From the NCBI RefSeq assembly GCF_008369165.1, contig NZ_VOBA01000002.1, positions 1 to 64,000 on the forward strand: a DNA stretch of 64,000 nt, given 5' to 3'. The notes beneath the pieces were generated by a model. It had not been told where the DNA came from and made no database searches. It saw only the letters and a list, made by a program, of their open reading frames with translations. Position numbers and translations under genes: made by a program. Below, one piece after another: positions 1 to 10,993 of this stretch; position 1 is the first letter of the stretch, and each line of letters begins with the position of its first letter. This DNA is from Dietzia sp. ANT_WB102 (GTDB lineage Bacteria; Actinomycetota; Actinomycetes; Mycobacteriales; Mycobacteriaceae).

Positions 1-118
1 TTACGGCGGCCATAGCGGCAGGGAAACGCCCGGTCCCATTCCGAACCCGGAAGCTAAGCCTGCCAGCGCCGATGGTACTGCACTCGAGAGGGTGTGGGAG
101 AGTAGGACACCGCCGAAC
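1..118 (+). rRNA. rrf: 5S ribosomal RNA
   Basis: The sequence begins at the usual actinobacterial 5S 5' end (ttacggcggc) and contains the conserved block cccattccgaacccggaag. It closes with gacaccgccgaac, whose ccgcc pairs with the 5' ggcgg. Length fits a complete 5S gene. The 16S and 23S genes of the operon would lie left of the window. A strong hairpin follows at 131-169. Confidence 0.97.
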
Positions 119-130
119 ACAACTTCACAC

Positions 131-169
131 GAGAGCCCCGAACCACCCACGCGGTGATTCGGGGCTCTC
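131..169. terminator. Terminator of the rRNA operon, possibly shared with malQ
   Basis: A 12-bp perfect inverted repeat (gagagccccgaa / ttcggggctctc) sits 12 bases after 5S. It is followed on the plus strand by a short t-containing stretch. It lies between the plus-strand rRNA operon and the convergent malQ end, so it could stop both transcripts. Confidence 0.85.
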
Positions 170-229
170 GTCATTTCCTAACCCACCCGCCGGCAAACCT
201 CCGGGGCACACCCGCGGGCCACCCCACCA

Positions 230-2392
230 TCACACCTGACCACACCCCGCCGCCCCCATCACACGACGCGCCAAACCCGAGCCACGCAACTGCTCCATCC
301 CCACCACATCACCGGCCGGCCCAGACAAAGGCACGCGCCAGTTCGGATACTCATCAGACGTGCCCGGGACGTTCACCGGCCGGCGATCGCCCACCAGGTC
401 CGCCACCGAGACCGCGAACAGCAAGGACGAAGACCCGGCCACAAACCGATGCAGAGCCACCACCAGATCCTCCGGCGAACCCCCCTCGAGCAGACCCCGC
501 TCACGCACCGCGGCAGTGAACGCGTCAACCTCGGCCGCTGCGCCTCGACGCTCATCATCGACGTCGCCCACCAGCTGACCGAGCTCCTCTCGGATATCCA
601 CATGAACCAACTCGGCGTAACCGGCCGTGGGCGGAAGATCATGCGTCGTCACCGACGCCATACACAGTCGGCGGTAATTCTCGGGCGAGATCGGGGCGTC
701 GTTCGCCTGCTCGAACCACATGACAGACGTCCCCAGGATCCCTAGGTCAGACAAAGTTCCGCGAACCCCGGGGGCTACCGTACCCAGGTCCTCGCCCACC
801 ACTACCGCCCCGGCACGTGACGCCTCAAGGGCGAGGACGCCAAGCATGGCCTCGTGGTCGTAGTGAACATACGTACCCGCTGTGGGTGCCGATCCCTGCG
901 GAATCCACCAGAGTCGGAACAGTCCGAGAATGTGATCGATCCTGATTCCGCCCGAGTCCCGCAGCGCAGCACGAACGATGTCGCGAAAGGGGCGATAACC
1001 CTCCTCCGCCAACGCATCGGGACGTAAGGGAGGCTGCGACCAGTCCTGCCCCCGCTGGTTGTAGACATCCGGCGGGGCGCCCACCGAAACACCACGCGCC
1101 AAAGAATTGCTCAGTGACCAGGCGTCAGCACCGGTCGGATGGACACCTACCGCCAGGTCATGCACTATCCCGAGGCGCATCCCCGCACCGACGGCGTCCT
1201 GCTGCGCATGGCTTCGCTGCTCGGATACCAGCCACTGCAGCCACTGGTGGAAGCGGATCTCCTCAGGGTGATCGCGAGCGTAACGGGCGACTGCCTCTGA
1301 CTCCGGATCCCTCAGGTCCTCCGGCCACACCGACCAGTCAGGTCCGTACTCACCAGCCAACGCACACCATGTGGCGAACCCCAGGATCCCCGGCTGCTGC
1401 CCCTCGACGAAACTATCGAAACACTCGCCCCGGGAGCGGGATAGTGGGACCGCGAACAGAATCCGCAACGCTTCGAGTTTCGCTGCCCAAGAATTGTCAC
1501 GATCGATCGTGTCCGCACAGTTCGCTGCTGCAGCGGTTCGAGCTAGCTCGTCCACACGCTGCCTATCGGCGCGGGACAACTCCGCGTACTCAGGCACCAG
1601 CTCAGGACGCAGATACAGCGGGGATGCAAACCGCCGCGACGTGGGTAGATAAGGCGATGGGCCCACCGGGACAAACGGCTCACCAGCGTGCATCGGGTTG
1701 ACCAACACAAAGTCTGCTCCGAGCTCGCGGCCGGCCCACCCGGCGAGTTCTCCGAGATCGGCCAAATCGCCCACGCCCCACGACCGCTCCGACCGGACCT
1801 GGTAAATCTGTGCGGCCAATCCGACGGCGCGGCGCTCGTCAAGGCCCGCCGGAATCGGAATGGTCGGGGGATAGACCAGTAGGGTGCACTCACTGGACAG
1901 CGGTTCGCTGTCCGAGGCTTCCACCACGGCGGTCACGCAATGCCATCCGGCAGGCACGGTATCGGGTATCTCCAGGGTCACCCGTTCCATCGGCAATCCG
2001 TCGACCTCGCGTGCGACCCGGGGCTCATCGAGGGGGAGCAATACCAGCGGCACATCCGTGCCCTCGAGACGGACCGACACGTCCACGATGGCGCCGCGCG
2101 GGACGTGCACCGGGCACCCGATGGCGGTGCCCTGCCGCGACACCAGCGTCGGTGGCAGCACACGCTTCCAAGGACGGATGCGCAGAGCATCTAGTGCCGC
2201 GCGTTCGGCGGCGCCCACCTCGTCGTCGTCGCCACCGACCCCGACCCCGACCCCCATAGCGGCGAGCACCGCGCGCAGTGTCGAGGCAGACACCTCGCGA
2301 CGGACGCCATGGGCGTCCACGTAGTTCGTCGCCACACCGCACACGTCAGCGAGTTCGGCCAGGGCAGGAGATACGGCGTGGTTCGCGGTCAC
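230..2392 (-). CDS. malQ: 4-alpha-glucanotransferase (amylomaltase)
   Basis: This is a GH77 enzyme that transfers alpha-1,4-glucan segments in maltodextrin and glycogen metabolism in the cytoplasm. The sequence shows the family signatures: [11 protein letters not shown] with the nucleophile Asp near residue 480, VVVGEDLG with the acid Glu, and SVTTHDLP with the transition-state Asp. The N-terminal 150 residues form the extra beta-rich domain typical of actinobacterial MalQ. I chose the GTG at 2392 ([11 protein letters not shown]), giving 720 aa, close to the mycobacterial length. An in-frame ATG further upstream at 2491 would add 33 residues that do not look conserved. The gene converges on the rRNA operon and is divergent from fadA. 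Confidence 0.93.
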   Translation of the reverse strand: MTANHAVSPALAELADVCGVATNYVDAHGVRREVSASTLRAVLAAMGVGVGVGGDDDEVGAAERAALDALRIRPWKRVLPPTLVSRQGTAIGCPVHVPRGAIVDVSVRLEGTDVPLVLLPLDEPRVAREVDGLPMERVTLEIPDTVPAGWHCVTAVVEASDSEPLSSECTLLVYPPTIPIPAGLDERRAVGLAAQIYQVRSERSWGVGDLADLGELAGWAGRELGADFVLVNPMHAGEPFVPVGPSPYLPTSRRFASPLYLRPELVPEYAELSRADRQRVDELARTAAAANCADTIDRDNSWAAKLEALRILFAVPLSRSRGECFDSFVEGQQPGILGFATWCALAGEYGPDWSVWPEDLRDPESEAVARYARDHPEEIRFHQWLQWLVSEQRSHAQQDAVGAGMRLGIVHDLAVGVHPTGADAWSLSNSLARGVSVGAPPDVYNQRGQDWSQPPLRPDALAEEGYRPFRDIVRAALRDSGGIRIDHILGLFRLWWIPQGSAPTAGTYVHYDHEAMLGVLALEASRAGAVVVGEDLGTVAPGVRGTLSDLGILGTSVMWFEQANDAPISPENYRRLCMASVTTHDLPPTAGYAELVHVDIREELGQLVGDVDDERRGAAAEVDAFTAAVRERGLLEGGSPEDLVVALHRFVAGSSSLLFAVSVADLVGDRRPVNVPGTSDEYPNWRVPLSGPAGDVVGMEQLRGSGLARRVMGAAGCGQV

Positions 2393-2528
2393 GCAACCTA
2401 CTGTGCCATCCGTGAGGAATGGACGCGCCCGCATCGAAGCGGACCATACTCCGCCGAATGGCTCCTCACCACGTAACCTGAGGAGGAACACGTATCAGTT
2501 CCGCCCAGAGAAAGGCCGTGGACCACCC

Positions 2529-3740
<1,212 letters not shown>

Positions 3741-3778
3741 CCCCCGCCGACACCACAGCCATAGGAGTAGAGAAACAA

Positions 3779-5968
3779 GTGAGCGACAACATGTTCCGGT
3801 GGGAGCAGGACGGCGACGGCATCGTCACCCTCACCATGGATGACCCCGACCACGGCGCCAACACGATGAACGCGCGGTTCATCGACGACTTCGCTGCCAC
3901 CGTCGACCGCATCGAGGCGGAGAAGGAGTCCATCAAGGGCGTCGTGCTGACGTCAGCCAAGAAGAGCTTCTTCGGCGGCGGCGACCTCAAGTCCATGATT
4001 AAAGCCGGCCCCGACCAGGCCGAGGAGCTGTTCGAGCGCTCCATGAGCATCAAGGGCCGCATGCGTGCGCTCGAGACCTGCGGCGTCCCGGTCGTGGCTG
4101 CACTCAACGGCGCTGCCCTGGGTGGCGGCCTCGAGCTGGCTCTGGCCTGCCACCACCGCGTGATGGCCGACGCCCGCGGTGCCAAGGTCGGCCTGCCCGA
4201 GGTCACCCTGGGCCTGCTGCCCGGTGGCGGCGGCATCGTGCGCACCGTCCGCATGTTCGGACTGGCCCACGCTGTGCCCAACATCCTCATGTCGGGTAAG
4301 TCCTTCGCCCCGGCCAAGGCGCTCGAGATCGGCCTGGTCGACGAGGTGGTCGAGCCGGAGAAGCTCATCGACGCCGCCAAGGCGTGGCTCAAGAGTGATC
4401 CTGAGGCCTCGCAGCCGTGGGATCGCAAGGGCTGGAAGCTGCCCGGCGGCACCGTCGACGATCGTTCCGTCGCGGCCGTCCTGCCGTCGTTCCCGGCCAA
4501 CATGCGCAAGCAGACCAAGGGTGCGCCCTCCCCGGCGCCGCGCGCGATCATGGCTGCGGCCGTCGAAGGTTCGCAGGTCGACTTCGCCACCGCCGAGCAA
4601 ATCGAGGCCCGCTACTTCGTCTCGCTCGTCACCGGGCCGATCGCGAAGAACATGATCCAGGCGTTCTTCTTTGACATGCAGCATCTCTCCTCCGGTGGTG
4701 CCCGGCCCAAGGCAGCCGACGGCTCCGAGATCCCGAAGACCGAGTTCAAGAAGGTTGGCGTCCTGGGCGCCGGCATGATGGGCGCCGGCATCGCCTACGT
4801 GTGCGCCAAGGCCGGCATGGAGGTCGTACTCAAGGACGTCGAGTTGGCCGGCGCAGAGAAGGGTAAGGCCTACTCGGAGAAGCTCGAGGCCAAGGCGCTC
4901 GAGCGGGGCCGGACCACGCAGGACAAGTCCGACGCTCTGCTGGCTCGAATCACCCCGACCGCCGATCCGCAGGACCTGGCCGGCTGCGACACGGTGATCG
5001 AGGCGGTTTTCGAGTCTCCCGAACTGAAGAAGAAGGTATTCCAGGAGATCGAGGGCATCGTCGCCCCCGACGCGCTGCTCGGCTCCAACACCTCGACCCT
5101 GCCGATCACCGATCTGGCAACGGGCGTCCAGCGTCCCGAGGACTTCATCGGCGTGCACTTCTTCTCGCCGGTCGACAAGATGCAGCTGGTGGAGATCATC
5201 AAGGGGGACAAGACCACCCCGGAGACACTTGCCAAGGCCATCGACCTCACGCTGGCTATCCGCAAGATCCCGATCGTCGTCAATGACTCGCGCGGCTTCT
5301 ACACCTCGCGAGTAATCGGCACGTTCGTCAACGAGGCGATCGGGATGCTCGACGAGGGCATCGAGCCGGCCACTATCGAGCAGGCCGGGCGCATCGCCGG
5401 CTACCCGGCTGCCCCGCTGCAGCTGTCGGACGAGCTCAACCTCAACCTGATGGTCAAGATCCGTCAGGCCACCCGCGAGGCAGAGGAGGCCGCTGGTAAG
5501 GAGTACGTGCCCAGCTCATCCGACCGCGTGGTGCTCAAGATGGTCGAGGAGATCAAGCGGTCCGGCCGCGCCGCCGGTGCCGGATTCTACGATTACGAAG
5601 ACGGCAAGCGCACCGGCCTGTGGCCCGGGCTGCGCGAGGCCTTCTCCACCTCACCGGACAACGCCCCGCCGCTGCAAGACCTCGTCGATCGCATGATCTT
5701 TGCCGAAGTTCTCGAGACGCAGAAGTGCGTCGACGAGGGTGTGATCGAGCACGATGCGGATGCCAACATCGGCTCCATCATCGGCATCGGCTTCCCGGCG
5801 TGGACCGGAGGCACCCGCCAGTTCGCCAAGAACTACTCCGAACCGGGCGCCAAGGTCGCCACGGGCTACAAGGGATTCGTCGCCCGCGCGGAGGAGTTGG
5901 CCGCCAAGTACGGCGAGCGCTTCGCGCCCACCGAGTCGCTGCAGAAGCTGGCGGCTGAGCAGGGCTAA
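3779..5968 (+). CDS. fadB: Bifunctional enoyl-CoA hydratase / 3-hydroxyacyl-CoA dehydrogenase
   Basis: This is the multifunctional beta-oxidation subunit that partners FadA in a trifunctional complex. Residues 1-190 form the crotonase domain, with the oxyanion segment and both catalytic glutamates (Glu119 in GGGLELALA, Glu141 in GLPEVTLG). Residues 320-500 form the NAD-binding dehydrogenase with GVLGAGMMGAGIA at about 328. It also has GVHFFSPVDKMQLVEII with the catalytic His. The C-terminal dehydrogenase domain follows. Start is GTG 3779, with GGAG about 12 bases upstream, giving 729 aa. Both hydratase glutamates are intact, in contrast to the EchA6 protein later in the window. Confidence 0.95.
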   Translation: MSDNMFRWEQDGDGIVTLTMDDPDHGANTMNARFIDDFAATVDRIEAEKESIKGVVLTSAKKSFFGGGDLKSMIKAGPDQAEELFERSMSIKGRMRALETCGVPVVAALNGAALGGGLELALACHHRVMADARGAKVGLPEVTLGLLPGGGGIVRTVRMFGLAHAVPNILMSGKSFAPAKALEIGLVDEVVEPEKLIDAAKAWLKSDPEASQPWDRKGWKLPGGTVDDRSVAAVLPSFPANMRKQTKGAPSPAPRAIMAAAVEGSQVDFATAEQIEARYFVSLVTGPIAKNMIQAFFFDMQHLSSGGARPKAADGSEIPKTEFKKVGVLGAGMMGAGIAYVCAKAGMEVVLKDVELAGAEKGKAYSEKLEAKALERGRTTQDKSDALLARITPTADPQDLAGCDTVIEAVFESPELKKKVFQEIEGIVAPDALLGSNTSTLPITDLATGVQRPEDFIGVHFFSPVDKMQLVEIIKGDKTTPETLAKAIDLTLAIRKIPIVVNDSRGFYTSRVIGTFVNEAIGMLDEGIEPATIEQAGRIAGYPAAPLQLSDELNLNLMVKIRQATREAEEAAGKEYVPSSSDRVVLKMVEEIKRSGRAAGAGFYDYEDGKRTGLWPGLREAFSTSPDNAPPLQDLVDRMIFAEVLETQKCVDEGVIEHDADANIGSIIGIGFPAWTGGTRQFAKNYSEPGAKVATGYKGFVARAEELAAKYGERFAPTESLQKLAAEQG

Positions 5969-5988
5969 TCCCCGCACTCCCGCTCACA

Positions 5989-6021
5989 CGGCGGTCGTCC
6001 CGGGCCACGGGACGGCCGCCG
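5989..6021 (+). terminator. Hairpin terminator after fadB
   Basis: A 14-bp stem (cggcggtcgtcccg with cgggacggccgccg, one G-U pair) and a 5-base loop lie 20 bases after the fadB stop. There is no U-tract, which is common for actinobacterial terminators. Confidence 0.75.
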
Positions 6022-6270
6022 TTCGCGCATTCGGGGTTTTCCGACTGTGCGGCGTAGTGGCCCCCCAGGGGGAGGGGGGAGAGAGACGGCCCGAATCGGC
6101 GGGATTAGGGCGCGGAGTCGTTGCGTCACCGATGAGGGGGAACGGTCATGCGACAACGCTGCACAGGGTGACTCCACGCTCATGTGCGAGCAGCGAAATC
6201 GAGTAAACGACGCTGCGTCTCGACTGGGACGTCCCAGTGCCAGAAGACGATGCTCAGCTCTCGGCCGCAG
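6022..6270. other. Intergenic region between fadB and the PatB-type gene
   Basis: The fadB stop and the end of the minus-strand aminotransferase gene are separated by 302 bases. After the fadB hairpin I see a purine/pyrimidine-biased stretch near 6060-6085 and a perfect 16-bp palindrome, actgggacgtcccagt, at 6223-6238. No gene with convincing start and codon bias is visible. The palindrome could form a short hairpin ending the minus-strand transcript, or could be an operator. Confidence 0.5.
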
Positions 6271-7422
6271 TCAGCCGCGCTCGGCAGCGACTCGGCCCAT
6301 CCGGACGAAAGCCTCGGTGAGGAGTTCCTCGGAGCATGCGAAATTCACGCGGGCGAAGCCCTCGCCCTCGGAACCGAAGGCCGGGCCCGGGCTCAGCGCC
6401 ACGCGGCCCTCGTCAAGGAATAGCTTGGCCGGGTTGTTGCCGAGGCCCGGGTAGCCACGCAGGTCGATCCACGCGACGAAGCCCGCATCGGGGCGACGCC
6501 ACCGGGCGAGCGGGAGGTGCTCGGTCAGCAGTTTCTCAATGAGGTCGAGGTTCGACGCGAGCGCCGCCCGCATCTGCTCAAGCCAGTCCAGCGAATCCAC
6601 GAGCGCGGCCTCCGCAGCCAGCGCCCCGAAGTGCCCCACTGCGCCCGACAACGCGGAGCGGCGCACCTCGAACCGCTCCGGGTTGCCATTGACCACGAAC
6701 GCGCACTTGAGCCCGGCGAGGTTAAAAGCCTTGGACGCCGATGACACTGCGAGCCCCACCTCGCATGCGGCGTCGGAGGCAGTCAGGAATGAGGAGAACT
6801 CGACCCCGGGCAGGGTCAGCGGCGCCCAGATCTCGTCGGAGATCACCACGGCCTCGTACCGCACAGCCAGCTCGGCCAGCTCAGCCAACTCGGCCCGGGA
6901 ATGGACGACTCCAGTGGGGTTGTGCGGATGACTCAACAGCACGGCCCGGGCCCCGTCGGCCAGCGCCCGCTCGATGCCCGCCAGGTCCAGACGCGGGTCC
7001 TCGCCGTCGTGGTCGAGTAGCGGCACCGCGACCGGCGTCATCCCCACTCGCCGGATCCACGGCCCGAACGGCATGTACACCGGCGGCGTGTACACCACAC
7101 CACTCCCGGCCGGGACGGTCCGGGCGAGGGACTCCCGCACACCCACGCCGACGTCGTTGACCGGCACCACCGCGTCCTCCGGCACGTCATAACCGAACCG
7201 CGAGTAGTACCGCGCGCACACCCCGGCCAATCGCTCGATCTCGGCGAAGTACCCGGTGTCACCGTCGGCCACCGCAGCGGCGAGGCGATCCCGGATGGCC
7301 GGCGCGAGCAAGACGTCAGTCTCAGCCACGAACAGCGGGAGGACGTCCTCCGGATATGCCCGCCACTTCTCGCTCCGTCGCCGTCGAAGCTCGGACTCGG
7401 GAACATCCAGGGGGAACGGCAC
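6271..7422 (-). CDS. MalY/PatB-type PLP-dependent aminotransferase (cystathionine beta-lyase-like)
   Basis: This is a fold-type I PLP enzyme of 383 aa. It has HPHNPTG at 165-171, SDEIW at 195-199 and the PLP lysine Lys231 in SSASKAFNLAGLK. The early SEKWRAYPEDVLPLFVAETD segment is the MalY/PatB hallmark. Family members cleave cystathionine or other C-S substrates; the exact substrate cannot be read from the sequence. GTG 7422 is preceded by aaagga about 9 bases upstream. It is transcribed alone and divergently from the next gene. Confidence 0.88.
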   Translation of the reverse strand: MPFPLDVPESELRRRRSEKWRAYPEDVLPLFVAETDVLLAPAIRDRLAAAVADGDTGYFAEIERLAGVCARYYSRFGYDVPEDAVVPVNDVGVGVRESLARTVPAGSGVVYTPPVYMPFGPWIRRVGMTPVAVPLLDHDGEDPRLDLAGIERALADGARAVLLSHPHNPTGVVHSRAELAELAELAVRYEAVVISDEIWAPLTLPGVEFSSFLTASDAACEVGLAVSSASKAFNLAGLKCAFVVNGNPERFEVRRSALSGAVGHFGALAAEAALVDSLDWLEQMRAALASNLDLIEKLLTEHLPLARWRRPDAGFVAWIDLRGYPGLGNNPAKLFLDEGRVALSPGPAFGSEGEGFARVNFACSEELLTEAFVRMGRVAAERG

Positions 7423-7632
7423 GGCGGGGATCCTTTCGACCAGTTAACGGCGGTTCAGGCCCGCGTCACTAGCGACGACGTGCGCCTCGCGGCGACCGCG
7501 GGGGCCGAGGCTTAGATTACCCAGCTGCCCGGGTACGTGGCGGGTGCCCGGCGCCCCCGAATCGGTGGCGCTCGCTCCGGCGAGTTGGGCGCCGAGGCGG
7601 CGTCGGGATCCCGCCTCGGCCATCATGGAGGA

Positions 7633-8505
7633 GTGTCAGATGATGAGAACGCCGACGTCAGCCCCGGCAGCCACACCGACCTGCCGCTGCGTGGACGTAC
7701 CGTGGCTGTGACCGCGGCTCGGCGCGCCGAGGAGCAGCGCACGATCCTGGAGCGCCGGGGCGCGCAGGTGCTGCACGCCCCGGCGATCCGTACGATTCAC
7801 CTCGCCGAGGATCAGCTGGTACGGGCGGCCACGGAACGACTGCTCGCCGCACCCGCGGACCTCATGGTGCTCACGACCGCGGCCGGGGTGCGCTGGTGGC
7901 TGGAGATCTGCGAGGTCTGGGGCGTCCGAGGCAACGTCCTTGCCCTGATGGATCAGATCCCGCTGTACTCGCGTGGGCCCAAGGTCACCGGGGCGCTTCG
8001 GGCGGCCGGACTCCGCGAGTACGCCGCGGCGGCCAGCGAGGCCAGCCCGGAGCTGTTGGAGATGCTGCTGGCGCGGGGAGTCGACGGACTCACGGTGGGA
8101 GTCCAGGTGCAGGGCACCGGGTCGGAATGGAATCCCATGGGCCCGCTACTCGACGGGCTACGCGCAGCCGGTGCGGACCTGGTGGAGTTGCCGATCTACC
8201 GCTGGGAGCTTCCCGAAAACCTCGACGCGATCGATGAATTGGTGCGAGCTGTTGCCGCGTGCGAGGTGGACGGCGTGACGTTCACCTCCGCGCCGGCGGT
8301 CGTGTCGGTGCTGGAGCGAGCCCGGGCGACCGGCGTCTACGACGAACTCCTCGCGGCGCTGCGTGGCCCGGTGGTAGCGCTATGTGTGGGCCCGGTGACC
8401 GCCGATCCGCTCGTTGAGCTCGGCGTGCCGGTGAGCTGCCCGGAGCGCATGCGGTTGGGCGCGCTGATGCGGCACGCCACGGAGGTCCTCTCGCAACGGG
8501 GATGA
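7633..8505 (+). CDS. Uroporphyrinogen-III synthase-like (HemD domain) protein
   Basis: The protein (290 aa) begins with LRGRTVAVTAARRAEEQ and continues with two alternating HemD half-domains, including a FTSAPAVVSVLERA motif typical of the family. It resembles the N-terminal part of the mycobacterial Rv0260c type, which carries an extra C-terminal DNA-binding winged helix. That helix is absent here, as the gene stops right after the HemD domain. No haem biosynthesis genes are nearby. A regulatory or accessory role is therefore as possible as true uroporphyrinogen-III cyclisation. The start is uncertain: GTG 7633 lies almost directly behind GGAG, with no better in-frame option visible. Confidence 0.78.
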   Translation: MSDDENADVSPGSHTDLPLRGRTVAVTAARRAEEQRTILERRGAQVLHAPAIRTIHLAEDQLVRAATERLLAAPADLMVLTTAAGVRWWLEICEVWGVRGNVLALMDQIPLYSRGPKVTGALRAAGLREYAAAASEASPELLEMLLARGVDGLTVGVQVQGTGSEWNPMGPLLDGLRAAGADLVELPIYRWELPENLDAIDELVRAVAACEVDGVTFTSAPAVVSVLERARATGVYDELLAALRGPVVALCVGPVTADPLVELGVPVSCPERMRLGALMRHATEVLSQRG

Positions 8506-8553
8506 ACTCTGGTGCTGGGCGGGCGGGCGGTCCGGAGTGGAAGCGCGGGTTGG

Positions 8554-9240
8554 TCAGTCGAGGGGGAGCAGACTCGTCGGTACGGCCGTGACGTCCTTCA
8601 CTCGGTCGAGGTTCTGTCGCACCCGCTCCCACTCGCCGGAGGGGATCTGCCTCTCGAGTCGGCGCAGGGCCGCCTTGTCGGAGGTCGCCCACGCGACGGG
8701 CATGGGGGAGATGAACTGGTACAGGTTGTCGCGGCCTCGGGCGCTGCGGTTACCGACCACAGCCACACAGGGGACGCGCTCGCCGACCTTGGCTTCGTGG
8801 CCCGGGATCGGCCCGCAGGCCCGGGCGACGAGTGCGGGTAGCTTGCCGGCGGAGCGATCGACGGCCCGGTCGACCAGCGCCAGGAGGGTGACGCCGCGGG
8901 GCCGCACCTCGGCGATGATGGCCGGGACCAGCTCGGATGTGGAGTAGGTGCGCTGCATCGACCCCATCTTGCGGGGGATGTATCCGATCATCGTCAGGCA
9001 GCCGATCGCGAAGACACCCGCCATCACGGCAACGATCCAGGACCAGGGCTCGAAGCCCGAGTAGACGAGCAGACCCACGCCGGCGGCGAGCACGATCACC
9101 CCCAGGATGCCCGCAGACCACTGCAGCCGCCTCACCTCGGCCAGGCTCTCGTTGTTCTTGCGGACCCAGGCGTCGTCGACGGGGATGTCGGCGAGTCGGT
9201 ACTGCTCGTGTGGGGCGCGGGGGGTGCGATCGGCGGCCAT
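8554..9240 (-). CDS. Membrane protein, probable DUF3239 family
   Basis: This 228-aa protein has two adjacent hydrophobic segments (about residues 42-62 and 67-88) followed by a soluble C-terminal domain with no motif I can name. The layout resembles DUF3239 proteins of corynebacteria and relatives. It starts 18 bases after the xpb stop on the same strand and probably belongs to that transcript. A GATACT element 6 bases before the ATG could also make a short leaderless message. Function unknown. Confidence 0.7.
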   Translation of the reverse strand: MAADRTPRAPHEQYRLADIPVDDAWVRKNNESLAEVRRLQWSAGILGVIVLAAGVGLLVYSGFEPWSWIVAVMAGVFAIGCLTMIGYIPRKMGSMQRTYSTSELVPAIIAEVRPRGVTLLALVDRAVDRSAGKLPALVARACGPIPGHEAKVGERVPCVAVVGNRSARGRDNLYQFISPMPVAWATSDKAALRRLERQIPSGEWERVRQNLDRVKDVTAVPTSLLPLD

Positions 9241-9258
9241 GGGCCCAGTATCCCAGGC

Positions 9259-10926
9259 TCAGTCGACCTCGGGGATCGACGGCCCCAGCAGGTCGTCGGC
9301 GTCGACGATCCGGTAGGCGTAGCCCTGCTCGGCGAGGAAGCGCTGCCGGTGCGCGGCGTACTCGGCGTCGAGGGTGTCGCGGGACACCACCGAGTAGAAA
9401 TGCGCCTGACCGCCGTCGTGCTTGGGCCGCAGCAGGCGGCCGAGTCGCTGAGCCTCCTCCTGCCGTGAGCCGAACGTGCCCGACACCTGCACGGCGACAC
9501 TGGCCTCCGGCAGGTCGATCGAGAAGTTGGCGACCTTGGACACCACGAGCGTGGAGATCTCGCCAGCACGGAAGGCGTTGAAGAGCTTCTCCCGCTCCTT
9601 GGTGGAGGTGGAGCCCTGGATGACGGGCGCGTCGAGTTCGGCGCCGAGCTCATCGAGTTGATCGAGGTAGGCGCCGATCACTAGGGTCGGGGCGCCGGCG
9701 TGTCTGTCGAGGATCCTCTTGACCACCGGAATCTTGGTCCGTGCAGTCGAGCACAGCTTGTACTTGTCCTCCGCCTCGGCAGTGGCGTAGAGCATCCGCT
9801 CGTTCTCGGTCAGCGTCACCCGGACCTCAACGCAGTCGGCGGGGGCGATCCAGCCCTGTGCCTCGATGTCCTTCCACGGGGCGTCGTACCGCTTGGGGCC
9901 GATGAGGGAGAAGACGTCGCCCTCGCGCCCGTCTTCGCGCACGAGGGTGGCCGTGAGCCCGAGCCGGCGCCGGGACTGCAGGTCAGCGGTCATGCGGAAC
10001 ACCGGTGCGGGCAGCAGGTGCACCTCGTCGTAGATCATCAGCCCCCAGTCGCGGGAGTCGAACAGCTCCAGCGCCCGGTGAACGCCCTTGGTCTTGCGGG
10101 TGACGACCTGGTACGTGGCGATGGTGACCGGGCGAATCTCCTTGCGCTCGCCGGAGTACTCGCCGATCTCGTCTTCGGTCAGCGTGGTGCGGGCCAGCAG
10201 TTCGCGCTTCCACTGCCGGCCGGCGACGGTGTTGGTCACCAGGATGAGCGTCGTCGCCTTGGCCTTGGCCATCGCGGCCGCACCGACCATCGTCTTGCCG
10301 GCGCCGCAGGGCAGCACGACGACGCCTGAACCGCCCGCCCAGAACGAGTCAGCCGCCATCTGCTGGTAGTCGCGCAGCTCCCAATCCTCCTCCTCAGTGG
10401 ACAGGTCGATGTCGTGGGCCTCACCGTCGACGTACCCGGCCAGGTCATCGGCGGGCCAGCCCACCTTGAGCAACTCCTGCTTGAGGCGGCCGCGCTCGGA
10501 CGGGTGCACCACGACGGTGTCGGTGTCGATGTCGGCGCCGAGCATGGGGGCGATCTTCTTGTGCCGCTTGACCTCGGCGAGCACGGCCGCATCCATCGAT
10601 ACGAGGGTGAGCCCGTGGACCGGGCTCTTGACCAGCTGTAGCCGGCCGTAGCGGGCCATGGTCTCGGCGATGTCCACCAGCAGCGGCTGCGGGACGGGGA
10701 AGCGGGAGTAGGAGACCAGCACGTCGACGACCTGCTCGGCGTCGTGTCCGGCGGCCCGGGCGTTCCACAGTGCCAGTGGGGTGATCCGGTAGGTGTGGAC
10801 GTGCTCGGGGGCGCGCTCCAGCTCAGCGAAAGGGGCAAGAGCCTGGCGCGCGTCGTTCGCCTGCTCGTGGTCGATCTCCAGCAGCACGGTTTTGTCTGAC
10901 TGGACGATCAGTGGTCCACCACTCAC
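9259..10926 (-). CDS. xpb: DNA repair helicase XPB
   Basis: This is a superfamily-2 3'-5' DNA helicase of the XPB/ERCC3 type, 555 aa. The N-terminal damage-recognition-like region occupies about 1-180. Walker A LPCGAGKT is at 205-212 and the DEVH box at 300-303. Motif VI lies in QRLGRLLRPK. Mycobacterial XPB has been shown to unwind and anneal DNA; its repair role in bacteria remains less clear. The GTG start is preceded by GAGGAGG with good spacing. It lies 67 bases after the helicase-associated gene, matching the Rv0862c-Rv0861c order. Confidence 0.93.
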   Translation of the reverse strand: MSGGPLIVQSDKTVLLEIDHEQANDARQALAPFAELERAPEHVHTYRITPLALWNARAAGHDAEQVVDVLVSYSRFPVPQPLLVDIAETMARYGRLQLVKSPVHGLTLVSMDAAVLAEVKRHKKIAPMLGADIDTDTVVVHPSERGRLKQELLKVGWPADDLAGYVDGEAHDIDLSTEEEDWELRDYQQMAADSFWAGGSGVVVLPCGAGKTMVGAAAMAKAKATTLILVTNTVAGRQWKRELLARTTLTEDEIGEYSGERKEIRPVTIATYQVVTRKTKGVHRALELFDSRDWGLMIYDEVHLLPAPVFRMTADLQSRRRLGLTATLVREDGREGDVFSLIGPKRYDAPWKDIEAQGWIAPADCVEVRVTLTENERMLYATAEAEDKYKLCSTARTKIPVVKRILDRHAGAPTLVIGAYLDQLDELGAELDAPVIQGSTSTKEREKLFNAFRAGEISTLVVSKVANFSIDLPEASVAVQVSGTFGSRQEEAQRLGRLLRPKHDGGQAHFYSVVSRDTLDAEYAAHRQRFLAEQGYAYRIVDADDLLGPSIPEVD

Positions 10927-10993
10927 TTAGGCCCTCCTCGGGGTGTTCACCGGACCCGCATGGGCCCGACCCTCCATTGTCCAGGAATCCGGG

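Noticed and set aside
154..519. Pro/His-rich plus-strand frame after 5S
   Set aside because: It lies in the terminator region and antisense to the end of malQ, has no ribosome binding site, and its composition is that of a GC-rich shadow frame.
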